The notes below the pieces were generated by a model. It worked only from the letters and a program-made list of their open reading frames with translations. It had not been told where the DNA came from and ran no database searches. From contig NZ_CAJZAR010000028.1 in the NCBI RefSeq assembly GCF_914484835.1, positions 186,001-250,000 on the forward strand: a DNA stretch of 64,000 bases, read 5' to 3'. The DNA comes from Paraburkholderia tropica. Lineage in GTDB: Bacteria > Pseudomonadota > Gammaproteobacteria > Burkholderiales > Burkholderiaceae. The first letter of the stretch is position 1, and each line of letters starts with the position of its first letter. Both the position numbers and the translations under genes were made by a program. This document shows positions 35,909 through 45,411 of this stretch, in pieces.

Positions 35909-36299
35909 CAAGTGCAGTGAAAATGCAAAAATATTGCGTTTGCAGCCGGGAAGATCGGGGGTTGTGGCCGGTTCGCGAAATAATATTGTAGGTGAAGCGC
36001 CTGAAGAAAAAATATCACGAGGTCGTTCTCCAGAACGTGCGGTGTCGACAACAGCGGATCGCCGTTGGAAGAAAAGCCTCTATTGACTTGCGCGCGATCG
36101 CTCACCAATTACCAGTTCCCAACCACACCGCCACCAAACCAGTTATTCAATCGATTCCATCTGGTTATCACGATGAAAATTTCTCACTTCTTTCAAAAAG
36201 CCGCTTGGGCTGAATATCGAATCGCCTGATGCGCGGCTGGCCGCGCGCACAGCGCGCCGCCCCGAACGCGCCGTTCGGTCCAGCCCGCGGAGATTCGCC
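35909..36299. other. Divergent intergenic region upstream of the symporter operon
   Basis: This 391-base gap is AT-rich near 35920-35935 and 35975-35990 (GAAATAATATTGTAGG), consistent with promoters for the Lrp gene and the symporter-hydrolase operon. No gene or clear operator was seen. Confidence 0.45.
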
Positions 36300-37610
36300 A
36301 TGAATGACGTAACGCTCAGCAGCGCCGACGACGCGCCCGCCCTCCAGCCGCCCGCGCGCACGCAAACGCGCGCCAGCCAGTTCCGCCTGATCGCCGCCTG
36401 CTCGATCGGCAACGCGCTCGAAATGTACGACTTCACGGTCTACAGTTTCTTTGCGCTGCTGATTGGCCGGCTCTTTTTCCCCTCCGATAGTCCCTACGGT
36501 TCGCTGCTGCTCGCGGTTGCCACGTTCGGCATCGGCTTCGTGATGCGCCCGCTCGGCGGCCTCATTATCGGCAGCTACGCCGACCGGCGCGGCCGCAAGG
36601 CCGCCATGACGCTCACCATCGCGCTGATGGTGGGCGGCACGCTCTGCATCGCGCTCGCGCCCACTTACGCGCAGGCGGGCGTGTGGGGTTCGCTGGTGCT
36701 GCTTGCGGGCCGCTTGTTGCAGGGCTTTTCGCTCGGCGGTGAAGTCGGCGCATCTACATCGATGCTGATGGAGTCGGGCGCGGTCAACCAGCGCGGCTTT
36801 CGCGTGAGCTGGCAACTGGGCAGCCAGGGGATCTCGGCACTGCTCGGCGCGCTCACGGGCGCCGCGCTGTACGCCACGCTCACGCCGTCGTCGCTCGAAA
36901 GCTGGGGCTGGCGCCTGCCGTTTCTCGGCGGCCTCGCGATCGCGCCCGTCGGGCTCTATATCCGCGCCAAACTCGACGAAACGCACGAAGCCGAACCGGA
37001 TGCGCCCAGTCCGCTCGGCACGCTCATGCGCGAGCACGGCGCGAAGGTGGGGCTCGGCATACTCGCGGTAACGGCGGGTACGGTCGGCATGTATCTCGTG
37101 GTGTTTTTCATGCCGACCTACATGATTCGCGTGCTCAAGATGCCGCCGTCGCTGTCGCTGCTCTCGGGCTGCGCGACGGGCATCACGATGCTGATTGCGT
37201 CGCTCGTATCCGGACGTCTCGCCGACCGCCTCACGCGCCGCAAGCCGCTCGTGATCGCTTCGATCGTATTCAACATCGTCGTCGTGGTGCCCGCATTCTG
37301 GCTGATGACGCGCTTTCCGAGCGTGCCGCTCGTGCTGCTGCTCTCGGTCGTCATGACGGCCTGCGCCAACCTCGGCTCCACGCCGATGCTGCTCGTGCTC
37401 ATGGAGATGCTGCCCGCGTCTGTGCGCGCGAGCGGTCTTTCGGTGATCTATAGCGTGGGCGTGACGGTGTTCGGCGGCAGCTCGCAGTTCATCGTCACCT
37501 GGCTGATCGCGAAGACCGGCAATCCGCTTTCGCCGGCGCTGTACATGGTCGCGTGCGGATGCGTGACGCTGTTCGCGGTATGGCGCATCCGCGAGCGCCG
37601 CGTTGCCTGA
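36300..37610 (+). CDS. MFS metabolite/H+ symporter (MHS family)
   Basis: A 436-residue, 12-helix carrier. SIGNALEMYDFTVYSFFALLIGRLFFPSD (about 39-67) and MRPLGGLIIGSYADRRGRKAAMTLTIALM (about 81-109), with GRLLQGFSLGGEVGASTSMLME, are signatures of the MHS group (citrate, ketoglutarate, proline/betaine, shikimate). GGAG lies before the ATG. It is followed 63 bases later by an M20 amidohydrolase on the same strand, so the carrier probably imports an N-acyl or amide-linked acid that the hydrolase cleaves. Confidence 0.92.
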   Translation: MNDVTLSSADDAPALQPPARTQTRASQFRLIAACSIGNALEMYDFTVYSFFALLIGRLFFPSDSPYGSLLLAVATFGIGFVMRPLGGLIIGSYADRRGRKAAMTLTIALMVGGTLCIALAPTYAQAGVWGSLVLLAGRLLQGFSLGGEVGASTSMLMESGAVNQRGFRVSWQLGSQGISALLGALTGAALYATLTPSSLESWGWRLPFLGGLAIAPVGLYIRAKLDETHEAEPDAPSPLGTLMREHGAKVGLGILAVTAGTVGMYLVVFFMPTYMIRVLKMPPSLSLLSGCATGITMLIASLVSGRLADRLTRRKPLVIASIVFNIVVVVPAFWLMTRFPSVPLVLLLSVVMTACANLGSTPMLLVLMEMLPASVRASGLSVIYSVGVTVFGGSSQFIVTWLIAKTGNPLSPALYMVACGCVTLFAVWRIRERRVA

Positions 37611-37673
37611 GCGCGCAACATCCAATACAACCCGAGCCGACACGGCCAAAGAACCAGAGAGGATGACATCGAC

Positions 37674-38885
37674 ATGAAGCGCGAACCTACACTCACGCCG
37701 TTTCAGCTTTTGCCGACGCTGCTGCCCGAGATCGACATCGACGCCGAAACCTTCATCGGCATGCGACGCCAGATTCATTCGCAGCCCGAACTAGGTTTCG
37801 AAGTCGGATCGACCGCGAAGCTCGTGGCGATGCTGCTCGAACAATGGGGCTACGAGGTGCATACGGGCATCGGGCGCAGCGGCGTGGTCGGGCAACTGAA
37901 GCTTGGCAACGGCACGAAGCGGCTGGGCATCCGCGCGGATATGGACGCCTTGCCCATCGTCGAGAACACGGGGCTGCCGTATGCGAGCCAGAACGCGGGC
38001 AAGATGCACGCGTGCGGCCACGACGGCCATACGGCGATCCTGCTCGCAGCGGCGAAGGCGCTGGCCGACAAGCGCGATTTCGACGGCACGCTGAACCTGA
38101 TCTTTCAGCCCGACGAGGAGAACCTCTGCGGCGCGAAGGCCATGATCGACGACGGCCTGTTCGAGCGCTTTCCCTGCGACGCCGTGTACGCGCTGCACAA
38201 CATGCCGGGCGTGCCGGCGGGCACGTTCCGCGTGCTGGCGGGGCCGGTGAGTTTGTCTTCCGATGTCGCCGACGTCACGCTCAAGGGCGTGGGCGGACAC
38301 GGCGCGATGCCGCATCGCGTGAAGGACCCGGTCGTGGCCGCCGCCGCGTTGATCACGGCCTTGCAGACCGTGGTCGCGCGCAACGTCGCGCCCGACGACA
38401 CGGCCGTGGTGTCGGTCGGTTTCATTCGCGGCGGCGCCACGCATAACGTGATTCCCGAAACCGTCACGCTCGGCGTGAACATTCGTGCGGCGCGCCCGGA
38501 CACGCGTGAACTGGTGGAGCAGCGCGTGCGCGAGATCATCGCGTTGACGGCGCAGGCGCATGGCGTGGAGGCGCAGATCGACTATCGCCAGCTCACGCCG
38601 CCGATGGTGAACACGCCCGATGAAACGTTGCTCGCGCAACAGGTTTGCGCGGAGCTGGTCGGCGCGGAAAACGTGGTGGTGCAGGCGCCGAAAGGCCTGA
38701 ACGGCAGCGAGGATTTCGCGTGGATGCTCAACGCGGTGCCGGGCTGCTATCTGCTGCTCGGCAACGGCGAAGGCGAGTTCGGCGGCTGCATGGTGCACAA
38801 CCCCGGCTACGATTTCAACGATCGCGTCTTGCCACTCGGCGCGGCTGCCTGGGTGCGTCTGGTGCAGCGCTATCTGGTGGCGTAG
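37674..38885 (+). CDS. M20D-family amidohydrolase/peptidase (hippurate hydrolase-like)
   Basis: A 403-residue metalloenzyme. Metal-binding and catalytic motifs are MHACGHDGHTAILLAAAKAL (about 108-127), QPDEENLCGAKAMIDDGL and GLNGSEDFAWML, with the dimerisation-domain segment GHGAMPHRVKDPVVAAAALI. This subfamily cleaves N-acyl amino acids, hippurate or indole-acetyl amino acids. Cytoplasmic, no signal. GAGAGGATG precedes the start. It forms a two-gene unit with the MHS symporter. Confidence 0.92.
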   Translation: MKREPTLTPFQLLPTLLPEIDIDAETFIGMRRQIHSQPELGFEVGSTAKLVAMLLEQWGYEVHTGIGRSGVVGQLKLGNGTKRLGIRADMDALPIVENTGLPYASQNAGKMHACGHDGHTAILLAAAKALADKRDFDGTLNLIFQPDEENLCGAKAMIDDGLFERFPCDAVYALHNMPGVPAGTFRVLAGPVSLSSDVADVTLKGVGGHGAMPHRVKDPVVAAAALITALQTVVARNVAPDDTAVVSVGFIRGGATHNVIPETVTLGVNIRAARPDTRELVEQRVREIIALTAQAHGVEAQIDYRQLTPPMVNTPDETLLAQQVCAELVGAENVVVQAPKGLNGSEDFAWMLNAVPGCYLLLGNGEGEFGGCMVHNPGYDFNDRVLPLGAAAWVRLVQRYLVA

Positions 38886-38889
38886 GCGT

Positions 38890-39186
38890 TCAGGTGGCGT
38901 CGCTGGCGATGTCTTGCGCGTGGCGTTCGCCGTCGTCGATGAGTTTGTCGACGATGCCACGGCCCACGCTGTAGCCGCCCATCAGCGCGTCGGCCGCGGA
39001 CTCGAACGCGCGGCCCGACGTGCGGTCGATGCGCAAGCGCGCGAACGGCAGCTCGCGCGATTCGTCTGCGGAAATCAGGAGGACGGCGATATGGTCGAGC
39101 GCCGTGGCGGCGCCGTCCGGCGTGCGGCAGACGGTTTCGACGCTGACGTCGATGGCGTGGCCGCGATGGTGATAAAGGCGTTGCAT
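38890..39186 (-). CDS. Hypothetical protein, 98 residues
   Basis: The protein begins MQRLYHHRGHAIDVSVET and has alternating beta and helix segments (DHIAVLLISADESRELPFARLRIDR) without signal or membrane helix. It looks like a small folded cytoplasmic protein typical of Burkholderiales, but I do not recognise the family. It converges with the amidohydrolase gene with only four bases between stops. Confidence 0.65.
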   Translation of the reverse strand: MQRLYHHRGHAIDVSVETVCRTPDGAATALDHIAVLLISADESRELPFARLRIDRTSGRAFESAADALMGGYSVGRGIVDKLIDDGERHAQDIASDAT

Positions 39187-39436
39187 GCGTAGGGCTCGGG
39201 CGCGCGTGACGGCGCGGTGGGCGAGCCGCGATTGTGCGGGCAACGAGCTTAGGAAACGCTTAAGAAAATGAACGCTGGGCCTTCGTGCGCGTCGAATGTT
39301 TGTCGTACGAATGAGCCGGCCGCGTATCGCTGATCGCGTGTGAGGCCAGGCGGCAGGCATGCGCGTTGCTCATGCGCTTGTCCCTGGTCGATGCGTGGCG
39401 TGCGCGCGCCGCTCGACCTTCGCCACAGGAGAGCCC

Positions 39437-39622
39437 ATGAAGAAGCTGATCACGATGTTGACCGCGCTGTTCCTCACCGCCGCGCTTGGCGGCTGCTGGT
39501 GGGGACCGCCACCAGGCGGCGGCCCCGGCGGCCCTGGCGGCTATGGCGGCGGCCCGGGCGGTCCCGGCGGCGGACCGGGCGGAGGCCCAGGCGGTGGTCC
39601 TGGCGGCGGTGGCCCGCGCTAA
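39437..39622 (+). CDS. Tiny Gly/Pro-rich lipoprotein (61 residues)
   Basis: A lipoprotein signal (MKKLITMLTALFLTAALGGC, lipobox LGGC with Cys at 20) is followed by WWGPPPGGG and then about 35 residues of almost pure Gly and Pro in GGP units. CAGGAGAGCCC is a strong ribosome site. A terminator follows. The low-complexity tail would be an extended, flexible lipid-anchored peptide. Function is unknown. Confidence 0.75.
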   Translation: MKKLITMLTALFLTAALGGCWWGPPPGGGPGGPGGYGGGPGGPGGGPGGGPGGGPGGGGPR

Positions 39623-39651
39623 CGCGTTCGCTTTGTAGCGCCCCAAAAAAG

Positions 39652-39686
39652 AAAGGGCTCGTTCGCATGACACGACCGAGCCCTTT
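39652..39686. terminator. Bidirectional intrinsic terminator
   Basis: AAAGGGCTCG and CGAGCCCTTT form a 10-bp stem with a 15-base loop. TTTTT follows on the plus side and an A-rich run (AAAAAAGAAAG) precedes it, so it can terminate both the lipoprotein gene and the converging ABC-transporter operon. Confidence 0.88.
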
Positions 39687-39726
39687 TTCATGATGCCTCG
39701 CGAACGCGAACGCGAGCGCAGTCGCG

Positions 39727-40893
39727 TCAGGCCGTGGCAGCGGCCTTGACGGACGAACCCGGCGCCTGGCCCGTTTGCTGGCGCGAACGGCCCGAGCTGA
39801 GATATTCGGCGATCGAGTCCTGCGTGATCTCGCCGACATAGCCGCCGTCGGCGTCGAGCACCGGCATCCACGAAGCGCTGAACTGATACATCTTCGAGAG
39901 CACCACGCGCAGATTGTCTTCGGCCGAGACCGACGCCGCGAACGGCGTGACGCGCTCGCCGCACGCGCCATCGGCGCCACGGGCCGCGCGGCGCGTGACA
40001 TAGCCGAGCGCATGGCGCGCATCGTCGAGCACCGTGAGATAGCGCGTGTCGGCTTCGTCCATCACCGAGAAGGCGTGCGTGAGCGGCGTGTCGACGCGCG
40101 CCGTTTCGGGCTGCGTGGCGGCGTCGCCGGCCTTCACGAGCAGCAGGCGCTTGAGCGTGCTGTCCTGGCCCACGAACTGTGCGACGAACTCGTCGCGCGG
40201 CCGCGCGAGCAGCGTATCGGGATGATCGTATTGCACGAGCTGGCCGCGACGGAACACGGCGATGCGGTCGCCGAGCTTGATCGCTTCGTCGATGTCGTGA
40301 CTCACCATGATCACGGTCTTCTTCAGTTGCCGCTGCATCTGGAAGAACTCGTTCTGGATGGTTTCGCGATTGATCGGATCGACCGCGCCGAACGGCTCGT
40401 CCATCAGCAGCACGGGCGGATCGGCGGCCAGCGCGCGAATCACGCCGATACGCTGTTGCTGACCGCCCGACAATTCGCGCGGATAACGCTTCAAATACAG
40501 CTTCGGATCGAGCGCGACCATCGACATGAGTTCGGTCGCGCGCTCGGCGCAACGCTTCTTGTCCCAGCCGAGCAGACGCGGCACGACCGTGATGTTTTCC
40601 TCGATCGTCATGTTCGGGAACAGGCCGATCTGCTGAATCACATAGCCGATATGGCGGCGCAGATCGACTTCGTTCAGGCCGGTCGTGTCCTCGCCGTTGA
40701 TCAGCACGCGCCCCGAAGTCGGCTCGATCAGGCGGTTGATCATCTTGAGCGTGGTGGTCTTGCCGCAGCCCGACGGGCCGAGAAACACGCAGATTTCGCC
40801 CTCAGGCACCGAGAGGCTCACGGAGTCCACGGCCTTCACGGGCTGGCCGCCTTTCTGTGCGAAGGTCTTGGTCAGTTTGTCGAGTTCGATCAT
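39727..40893 (-). CDS. Osmoprotectant ABC transporter ATPase with CBS domains (OpuBA/ProV type)
   Basis: A 388-residue ATPase. Walker A GPSGCGKTT (about 38-46), Q-loop QQIGLFPNMTIEENI, signature LSGGQQQR, Walker B VLLMDEPFGAVD and the switch HDIDEA are all present. The C-terminal third has two CBS motifs (ADTRYLTVLDDARHALGYVT and WMPVLDADGGYVGEITQDSIAEYL), which in OpuA sense ionic strength. The start overlaps the stop of the upstream permease (ATGA) and is preceded by GGAG. It drives uptake of a betaine- or choline-like solute. Confidence 0.93.
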   Translation of the reverse strand: MIELDKLTKTFAQKGGQPVKAVDSVSLSVPEGEICVFLGPSGCGKTTTLKMINRLIEPTSGRVLINGEDTTGLNEVDLRRHIGYVIQQIGLFPNMTIEENITVVPRLLGWDKKRCAERATELMSMVALDPKLYLKRYPRELSGGQQQRIGVIRALAADPPVLLMDEPFGAVDPINRETIQNEFFQMQRQLKKTVIMVSHDIDEAIKLGDRIAVFRRGQLVQYDHPDTLLARPRDEFVAQFVGQDSTLKRLLLVKAGDAATQPETARVDTPLTHAFSVMDEADTRYLTVLDDARHALGYVTRRAARGADGACGERVTPFAASVSAEDNLRVVLSKMYQFSASWMPVLDADGGYVGEITQDSIAEYLSSGRSRQQTGQAPGSSVKAAATA

Positions 40894-41543
40894 GTCTTCT
40901 GTACTCCTTTCGGTGTGAGCGCGCGTTGCAGGGCCTGCAACAGCAGGTCGGCGACGATCGCCACGATACTGACCAGCACGGCGCCGACCAGCAGTTTCAT
41001 CATGCTGCTCTGGCCGATGGCGCGCAGGATCAGCGTGCCGAGTCCGCCCGCGCCAATGACGGCGGCGATCGTCATCACGCCGATGTTCATCACGACCGCG
41101 GTGCGCACGCCCGCGAGAATCACGGGCACCGCGAGCGGCAGGTCGACGAGGCGCAGCCGCTGCCACGAGGTCATGCCGATGCCGGTGCCGGCTTCCTTGA
41201 TGCCCGGCTCCACGTTGCGCAGCGCGAGATAGGTGTTGCGCATGATCGGCAGCAGCGAGTAGAGGAACACCGCCGTGATCGCGGGCACCGCGCCGATGCC
41301 TTGGCCGAAGCGCGAAAAGAACGGGATCATCAGGCCGAACAGCGCGATGGACGGCAGCGTGAGCACGACGGTGGCGAGGCCGAGCAGCGGTCCCGCGAGC
41401 CATTCGTGACGGCTCACGAGCACGCCGAGCGGCACGCCCGCGATAATCGCGCAGCCCACGGCGATGCCGACGAGCCAGATGTGTTGTAGCGTGAGCTGGA
41501 GCAGGTCGGGCCAGCTCGACGCGAGATAGTCGAATAGGTTCAT
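40890..41543 (-). CDS. Osmoprotectant ABC transporter permease (OpuBB/ProW type), second permease
   Basis: A 217-residue, five- to six-helix permease. It has SLLPIMRNTYLALRNVEPGIKEAGTGIGMTSWQRLRLVDLPLAVPVILAGVR, the EAA-type loop that contacts the ATPase, and VMNIGVMTIAAVIGAGGLGTLILRAI. ATG at 41543 is preceded by AAGGAGC. It lies between the binding-protein gene and the ATPase gene in a tight operon. Confidence 0.92.
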   Translation of the reverse strand: MNLFDYLASSWPDLLQLTLQHIWLVGIAVGCAIIAGVPLGVLVSRHEWLAGPLLGLATVVLTLPSIALFGLMIPFFSRFGQGIGAVPAITAVFLYSLLPIMRNTYLALRNVEPGIKEAGTGIGMTSWQRLRLVDLPLAVPVILAGVRTAVVMNIGVMTIAAVIGAGGLGTLILRAIGQSSMMKLLVGAVLVSIVAIVADLLLQALQRALTPKGVQKT

Positions 41544-41553
41544 GCGTGCTCCT

Positions 41554-42465
41554 TCAAGGCAACGGGTGGGCGCGCAGGAACGCATCGGCTACGTCGCGCG
41601 GCGACTTGCCGTCGAGGTCCACCGCCTTGTTCATGTCCTGCATCACGTCGTTATTGAGCGCCGCCGAGAGCGCGTTGAGTTGCGCCGCGAGCTTCGGATT
41701 GTGTTCGAGCGTGGCCTTGCGCACGATCGGCACGGCGTTGTACGGCGGGAAGAAACGCTTGTCGTCTTCGAGCGGAATGATGCCGAAGCCCTTCACGCGG
41801 CCATCGGTCGTGTAGACGAGACCGATCTTGATCTGGTTGTTATGCAGCGCCGTGTAGACGAGACCGGGGTCCATCTGCTTCATCTGCGAGCGCTTGAAGT
41901 GCATGTCGTAGGTGTCGAGCAGCGGCTTCAGGCCGTCGGGGCGATTCGCGAATTCGGCGTCCATACCGAACACCATGTGCTTCGCCTTGGGATTCGTCTT
42001 CAGATAATCGGCGAGCTGCGAGATGGTCTTGATGCCCGTCTGCTGCGCGAATTCGCTGGGCAGGCCGAGCGCGTAGGTGTCGTTGAGCGTGGACGCATTG
42101 AGCCAGATGAGCCCGCGCGGTTCGTCGAGTTCCTTCACGCGCTGGTACATGGCTTCGGGGCCGAGCTTGTCGGTAAGCTTGTCGTAGACCAGCGCCGCCG
42201 TGCCCGTGTAATCCCACACCATGTCGAACTGGCCGTTCTCCAGCGCGCTGCGCATGAGCGTGCTGCCGAGGCCCGAACGCACTTCCACGTCATAGCCGCG
42301 CGAGCGCAGATATTGCGCCGTGACTTCGGCCAGCACGTATTGCTCGGTGAAGTTCTTCGCGCCGAGCACGATCCTGGCCGCGAACGCGGAGGTACTGGCC
42401 GCGAAGCACAGCGTGCCGATGGCGAAGGCGCTCGCGAGACGTCGTATCGTACTGCGAAACATCAT
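41554..42465 (-). CDS. Osmoprotectant ABC transporter substrate-binding protein (OpuBC/OsmF type)
   Basis: A 303-residue precursor with a signal peptide (LASAFAIGTLCFAASTSAFA). The mature start RIVLGAKNFTEQYVLAEVTAQYLRSRGYDVEVRSGLGSTLMRSALENGQFDMVWDYTGTA-type sequence is the QAT-family fold that binds quaternary ammonium compounds in an aromatic box. The start overlaps the stop of the preceding permease. The substrate is likely glycine betaine, choline or a related compound, by family. Confidence 0.92.
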   Translation of the reverse strand: MMFRSTIRRLASAFAIGTLCFAASTSAFAARIVLGAKNFTEQYVLAEVTAQYLRSRGYDVEVRSGLGSTLMRSALENGQFDMVWDYTGTAALVYDKLTDKLGPEAMYQRVKELDEPRGLIWLNASTLNDTYALGLPSEFAQQTGIKTISQLADYLKTNPKAKHMVFGMDAEFANRPDGLKPLLDTYDMHFKRSQMKQMDPGLVYTALHNNQIKIGLVYTTDGRVKGFGIIPLEDDKRFFPPYNAVPIVRKATLEHNPKLAAQLNALSAALNNDVMQDMNKAVDLDGKSPRDVADAFLRAHPLP

Positions 42466-43178
42466 GCGAGACCTCCGTGGCGCAGCATCCATTGACGGCT
42501 GCCCGTCGCGACAATGCCGTCGAGCGCGAGCGCGAGAATCGCCGTGATTGCGGCGCCCAGCAGCAGCAAGGGCTGATTGTCGAGATAGATGCCGGGGAAG
42601 ATCAGCGAGCCGAGGCTGTCCGCGCCGATGAGGTAGGCGAGCGGCGCCGTGCCCACGTTGATGGCGAGCGCGGTACGCACGCCGCCCACGATGATCGGCA
42701 CCGCATTCGGCAGTTCGACGCGCGTGAGCGATTGCCAGCCCGTCATGCCGATGCCTTTTGCGGCTTCGCGCAGCGAGGCAGGCACGTTCTTCACGCCTTC
42801 ATAGGTGTTGCGCGTGATCGGCAGCAGCGAGGCGAGAAACAGCGCGACGATGGCCGGAATATCGCCGATACCGAAGATGCCGAGCGCGATCGCGAGCACG
42901 GCGAGCGAAGGAATCGTGTTGCCGATGTTGAAGATCTGCATGAAGCGTTCGGCCTGGCGCTGAAAGCGCGGGCGGCTGAGCAGCACGCCGGCGGGCACGC
43001 CGACGAGGATGGCGAGCGCCATCGACCAGACCACGAGCAGCATGTGCTGGCCCGTGTAGTACGCGAGATCGCCCGCATGGCTGCGGAACGTATCGGCGCC
43101 GATGCCGCGGGCGAGGGCCCACGCAATGACGGCTATCGCTATGAGGCTGCCCACGAGTTGGACAGTGCGTCGAGTCAT
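42462..43178 (-). CDS. Osmoprotectant ABC transporter permease (OpuBD type), first permease
   Basis: A 238-residue permease with about six helices. SLLPITRNTYEGVKNVPASLREAAKGIGMTGWQSLTRVELPNAVPIIVGGVR is the ATPase-contact loop. AAGGAGGCGTATCTTC gives it an excellent ribosome site, marking the start of the operon. It is paralogous to the permease at 40890; the two form the heterodimeric channel. Confidence 0.92.
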   Translation of the reverse strand: MTRRTVQLVGSLIAIAVIAWALARGIGADTFRSHAGDLAYYTGQHMLLVVWSMALAILVGVPAGVLLSRPRFQRQAERFMQIFNIGNTIPSLAVLAIALGIFGIGDIPAIVALFLASLLPITRNTYEGVKNVPASLREAAKGIGMTGWQSLTRVELPNAVPIIVGGVRTALAINVGTAPLAYLIGADSLGSLIFPGIYLDNQPLLLLGAAITAILALALDGIVATGSRQWMLRHGGLA

Positions 43179-43801
43179 GAAGATACGCCTCCTTGTAGAC
43201 GAAACGGCGCGCGCAGGCACGCCGCGAGAGCGCCGCAATGGCGCTGCGAAGGAAGTTCGTGATCCCGGCATGGCCGCGATTGAACTGACGGAAACAGTCT
43301 GTACCGGCGCGCGTTCAGTGCGCTGCCGGCCGTCGAATGAACGCTATGGCGTTCGTCTGGTTGTCATGTTCAGCCCGGCTGCGCGTTGTGCGTGCCAGAG
43401 CATGGGCGCCGTTCGATGCTTGCAACGGCAAGAGTGCGGTAGCAATTTGCGTGCCGCTGGAACCGGAGGTTCCGTTTGATGGTGCGAGCCTGCTGCAAGC
43501 GTGAAATTTGCACGACGTTGCAGCGCGAATCGCAAGAGATGTTGCGTTTTGTAATTAAGACGAACCGAGTATAGAGCAATAAATTAAATGCGTCCACCAT
43601 AGTGGCCGCACATAACGCGAAACGCTCGATTGCAAAACGGCTATGAAAGTGACACAACGCGTCACATCGGGAAATTAATCTGGATGCCGAAATAAAGCGG
43701 GCGGGTATGATTTGCCGATTTGCGTTTAGATCGTGTTTTCAGGGTCTTTTCGATGAATGCGGCCATCGGGGCGAAGATGGCGCATTTGTCGCAGGAAAAA
43801 A
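43179..43801. other. Intergenic region upstream of the ABC-transporter operon
   Basis: About 620 bases without a convincing gene. It contains the inverted repeat GGAACC-GGA-GGTTCC (43459-43473) and an AT-rich stretch (TTTGTAATTAAGACG to AATAAATTAAATGCG, 43547-43591) suited to a promoter. The left end is bounded by the strong ribosome site of the first permease. Confidence 0.5.
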
Positions 43802-43826
43802 ACGGCGTCGCATGCAGCGACGCCGT
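43802..43826 (-). terminator. Intrinsic terminator of the FAD oxidoreductase gene
   Basis: ACGGCGTCGC and GCGACGCCGT form a perfect 10-bp stem with a 5-base loop. On the minus strand it is followed directly by TTTTTTT, a textbook rho-independent terminator, 63 bases after the oxidoreductase stop. Confidence 0.92.
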
Positions 43827-43889
43827 CGAAGGAAGGCCATGCAATCTCATGTAATGAATGGCATGGCGTGGTGCGAATCGCGCACGCGT

Positions 43890-45218
43890 TCAGATCTCTC
43901 CGCCTGGCACGATTGGCATGCCCGGCGCGAAGCGGTCGAGCGAGAACGGCGCGAGGTCGATGCCTGCATCGCGGCCGATGGCAACGTCGGCGGCCGCGCG
44001 TCCCGCTGCGGGTCCGATGCCGAATCCGTGACCCGAGAAACCCGTCGCCACCGTGAGTCCCGGCACGCTTGCCGCCGCGCCGATATACGGAATGATGTCG
44101 GGCGTCACGTCCATATAACAGGCCCATTCCTGCACGATGCGCGCGTCGTTGAATGCGGGATAGAGCCGGCGCATGCTCGCCATCGCGGCCTGCACGCCGC
44201 GTTGCGAAGGCGACGGGTCCATCGTGCGCGTGCGTTCGAACGGGCTCGTCTGTTCGGCGTTCCAGCCCGGACGATCGCGAAACTCGCGCCATGCCGCCGA
44301 ATCGAAACGCGGCCGGATCGTGCGCCAGTTCTGCTTGAGCAGCGGCGTGTATTCGCGCAGATATTTGAAGCCATCGGGGCTCACCGGCGTGTAGCGATGT
44401 CCGCTATAGCCGATCGTGTAGCCGCCGTCCGCGCGCTTGCGATAACCGATGTCGCCGAGCCAGCCGCATGTCGGCGGCCCGTTCTCGACGGGCGAGGTGC
44501 GCAGCACGGTGCCGAGCACTTTCAGTTGCGGCAGGCGCACGCCTTCGTTCGCGCAGAAGAGACTCGACCACGCGCCGCCCGCGAGAATCACGGCATCGCA
44601 GGCGATGCGTCCGCGGCTCGTGACCACGCCCGAGACGCGCCCGGCCGAGCGTTCGAGCGCGCGCACCGAGCAATGCGCGATGAGCGTCGCGCCGCGCGCC
44701 TGGGCGGCGCGAGCCATCGCGGGCACGGCGCGCTGCGGTTCGGCGCGGCCGTCGGTCGGCACGAACAGGCCCGCGCGATAGGCGCGCGACGCGCCGGGCA
44801 TCAGCTTCGCGAGTTCCGCGCCGCGCACCATGCGTGCGCCGGTGTCGTAGCCCGCTGCATCGTCGAACCATTGCTGGAAGCCCGCTTCGTCTTCCTCGTT
44901 CGCGCCGATATAGAGCACGCCGCATTCGTGGTAGCCGACGTCGGCGCCCACGGCCTCGGCCATGCCGCGCCAGTGGCGCATGCTTTCGGTGATGAGCGGC
45001 ATCTCGCGCATATCGCGGCCCGCCTGGCGGCACCAGCCCCAGTTGCGGCTCGACTGCTCGCCGGCGATATGGCCTTTCTCGCAGAGCACCACGCTATAGC
45101 CCTGCGAAACGAGGTGCCACGCAGCCGATACGCCGATCACGCCGCCGCCCACGATCACCACGTCGGCGCGCGCGGGCAGCACTTCGGCCGAGGGCACGGC
45201 GTCTACATACGGTCCCAT
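43890..45218 (-). CDS. DadA-like FAD-dependent oxidoreductase (amino-acid/amine oxidase family)
   Basis: A 442-residue flavoprotein. Residues 18-50 form the FAD fold (ADVVIVGGGVIGVSAAWHLVSQGYSVVLCEKG). The segment GEQSSRNWGWCRQAGRD is characteristic of a DadA/sarcosine-oxidase subgroup. The C-terminus GLTVATGFSGHGFGIGPAAGRAAADV closes the FAD site. It probably oxidises an amino acid, N-methyl amino acid or related amine. ATG at 45218 is chosen for AAGGAAGACCAG upstream; earlier in-frame starts add an unstructured leader. It follows the GntR gene on the same strand. Confidence 0.88.
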   Translation of the reverse strand: MGPYVDAVPSAEVLPARADVVIVGGGVIGVSAAWHLVSQGYSVVLCEKGHIAGEQSSRNWGWCRQAGRDMREMPLITESMRHWRGMAEAVGADVGYHECGVLYIGANEEDEAGFQQWFDDAAGYDTGARMVRGAELAKLMPGASRAYRAGLFVPTDGRAEPQRAVPAMARAAQARGATLIAHCSVRALERSAGRVSGVVTSRGRIACDAVILAGGAWSSLFCANEGVRLPQLKVLGTVLRTSPVENGPPTCGWLGDIGYRKRADGGYTIGYSGHRYTPVSPDGFKYLREYTPLLKQNWRTIRPRFDSAAWREFRDRPGWNAEQTSPFERTRTMDPSPSQRGVQAAMASMRRLYPAFNDARIVQEWACYMDVTPDIIPYIGAAASVPGLTVATGFSGHGFGIGPAAGRAAADVAIGRDAGIDLAPFSLDRFAPGMPIVPGGEI

Positions 45219-45411
45219 CTGGTCTTCCTTGTCGACGAAGGCGCGCGCGGCGCCGCCGTCCTTGTCTGTCGTTGTTTCCGGGGCCAGCAGTATAAAGGCA
45301 GGCGGCGTCGGCACGCGCCAATCGCTGCGCACGGCTCGTCACGCGCTTCGATCTGTGCATGCGCACAGATCGTTCGCCTTCACGTCAAAAGATGTTTGAA
45401 CAGCGAAACCG

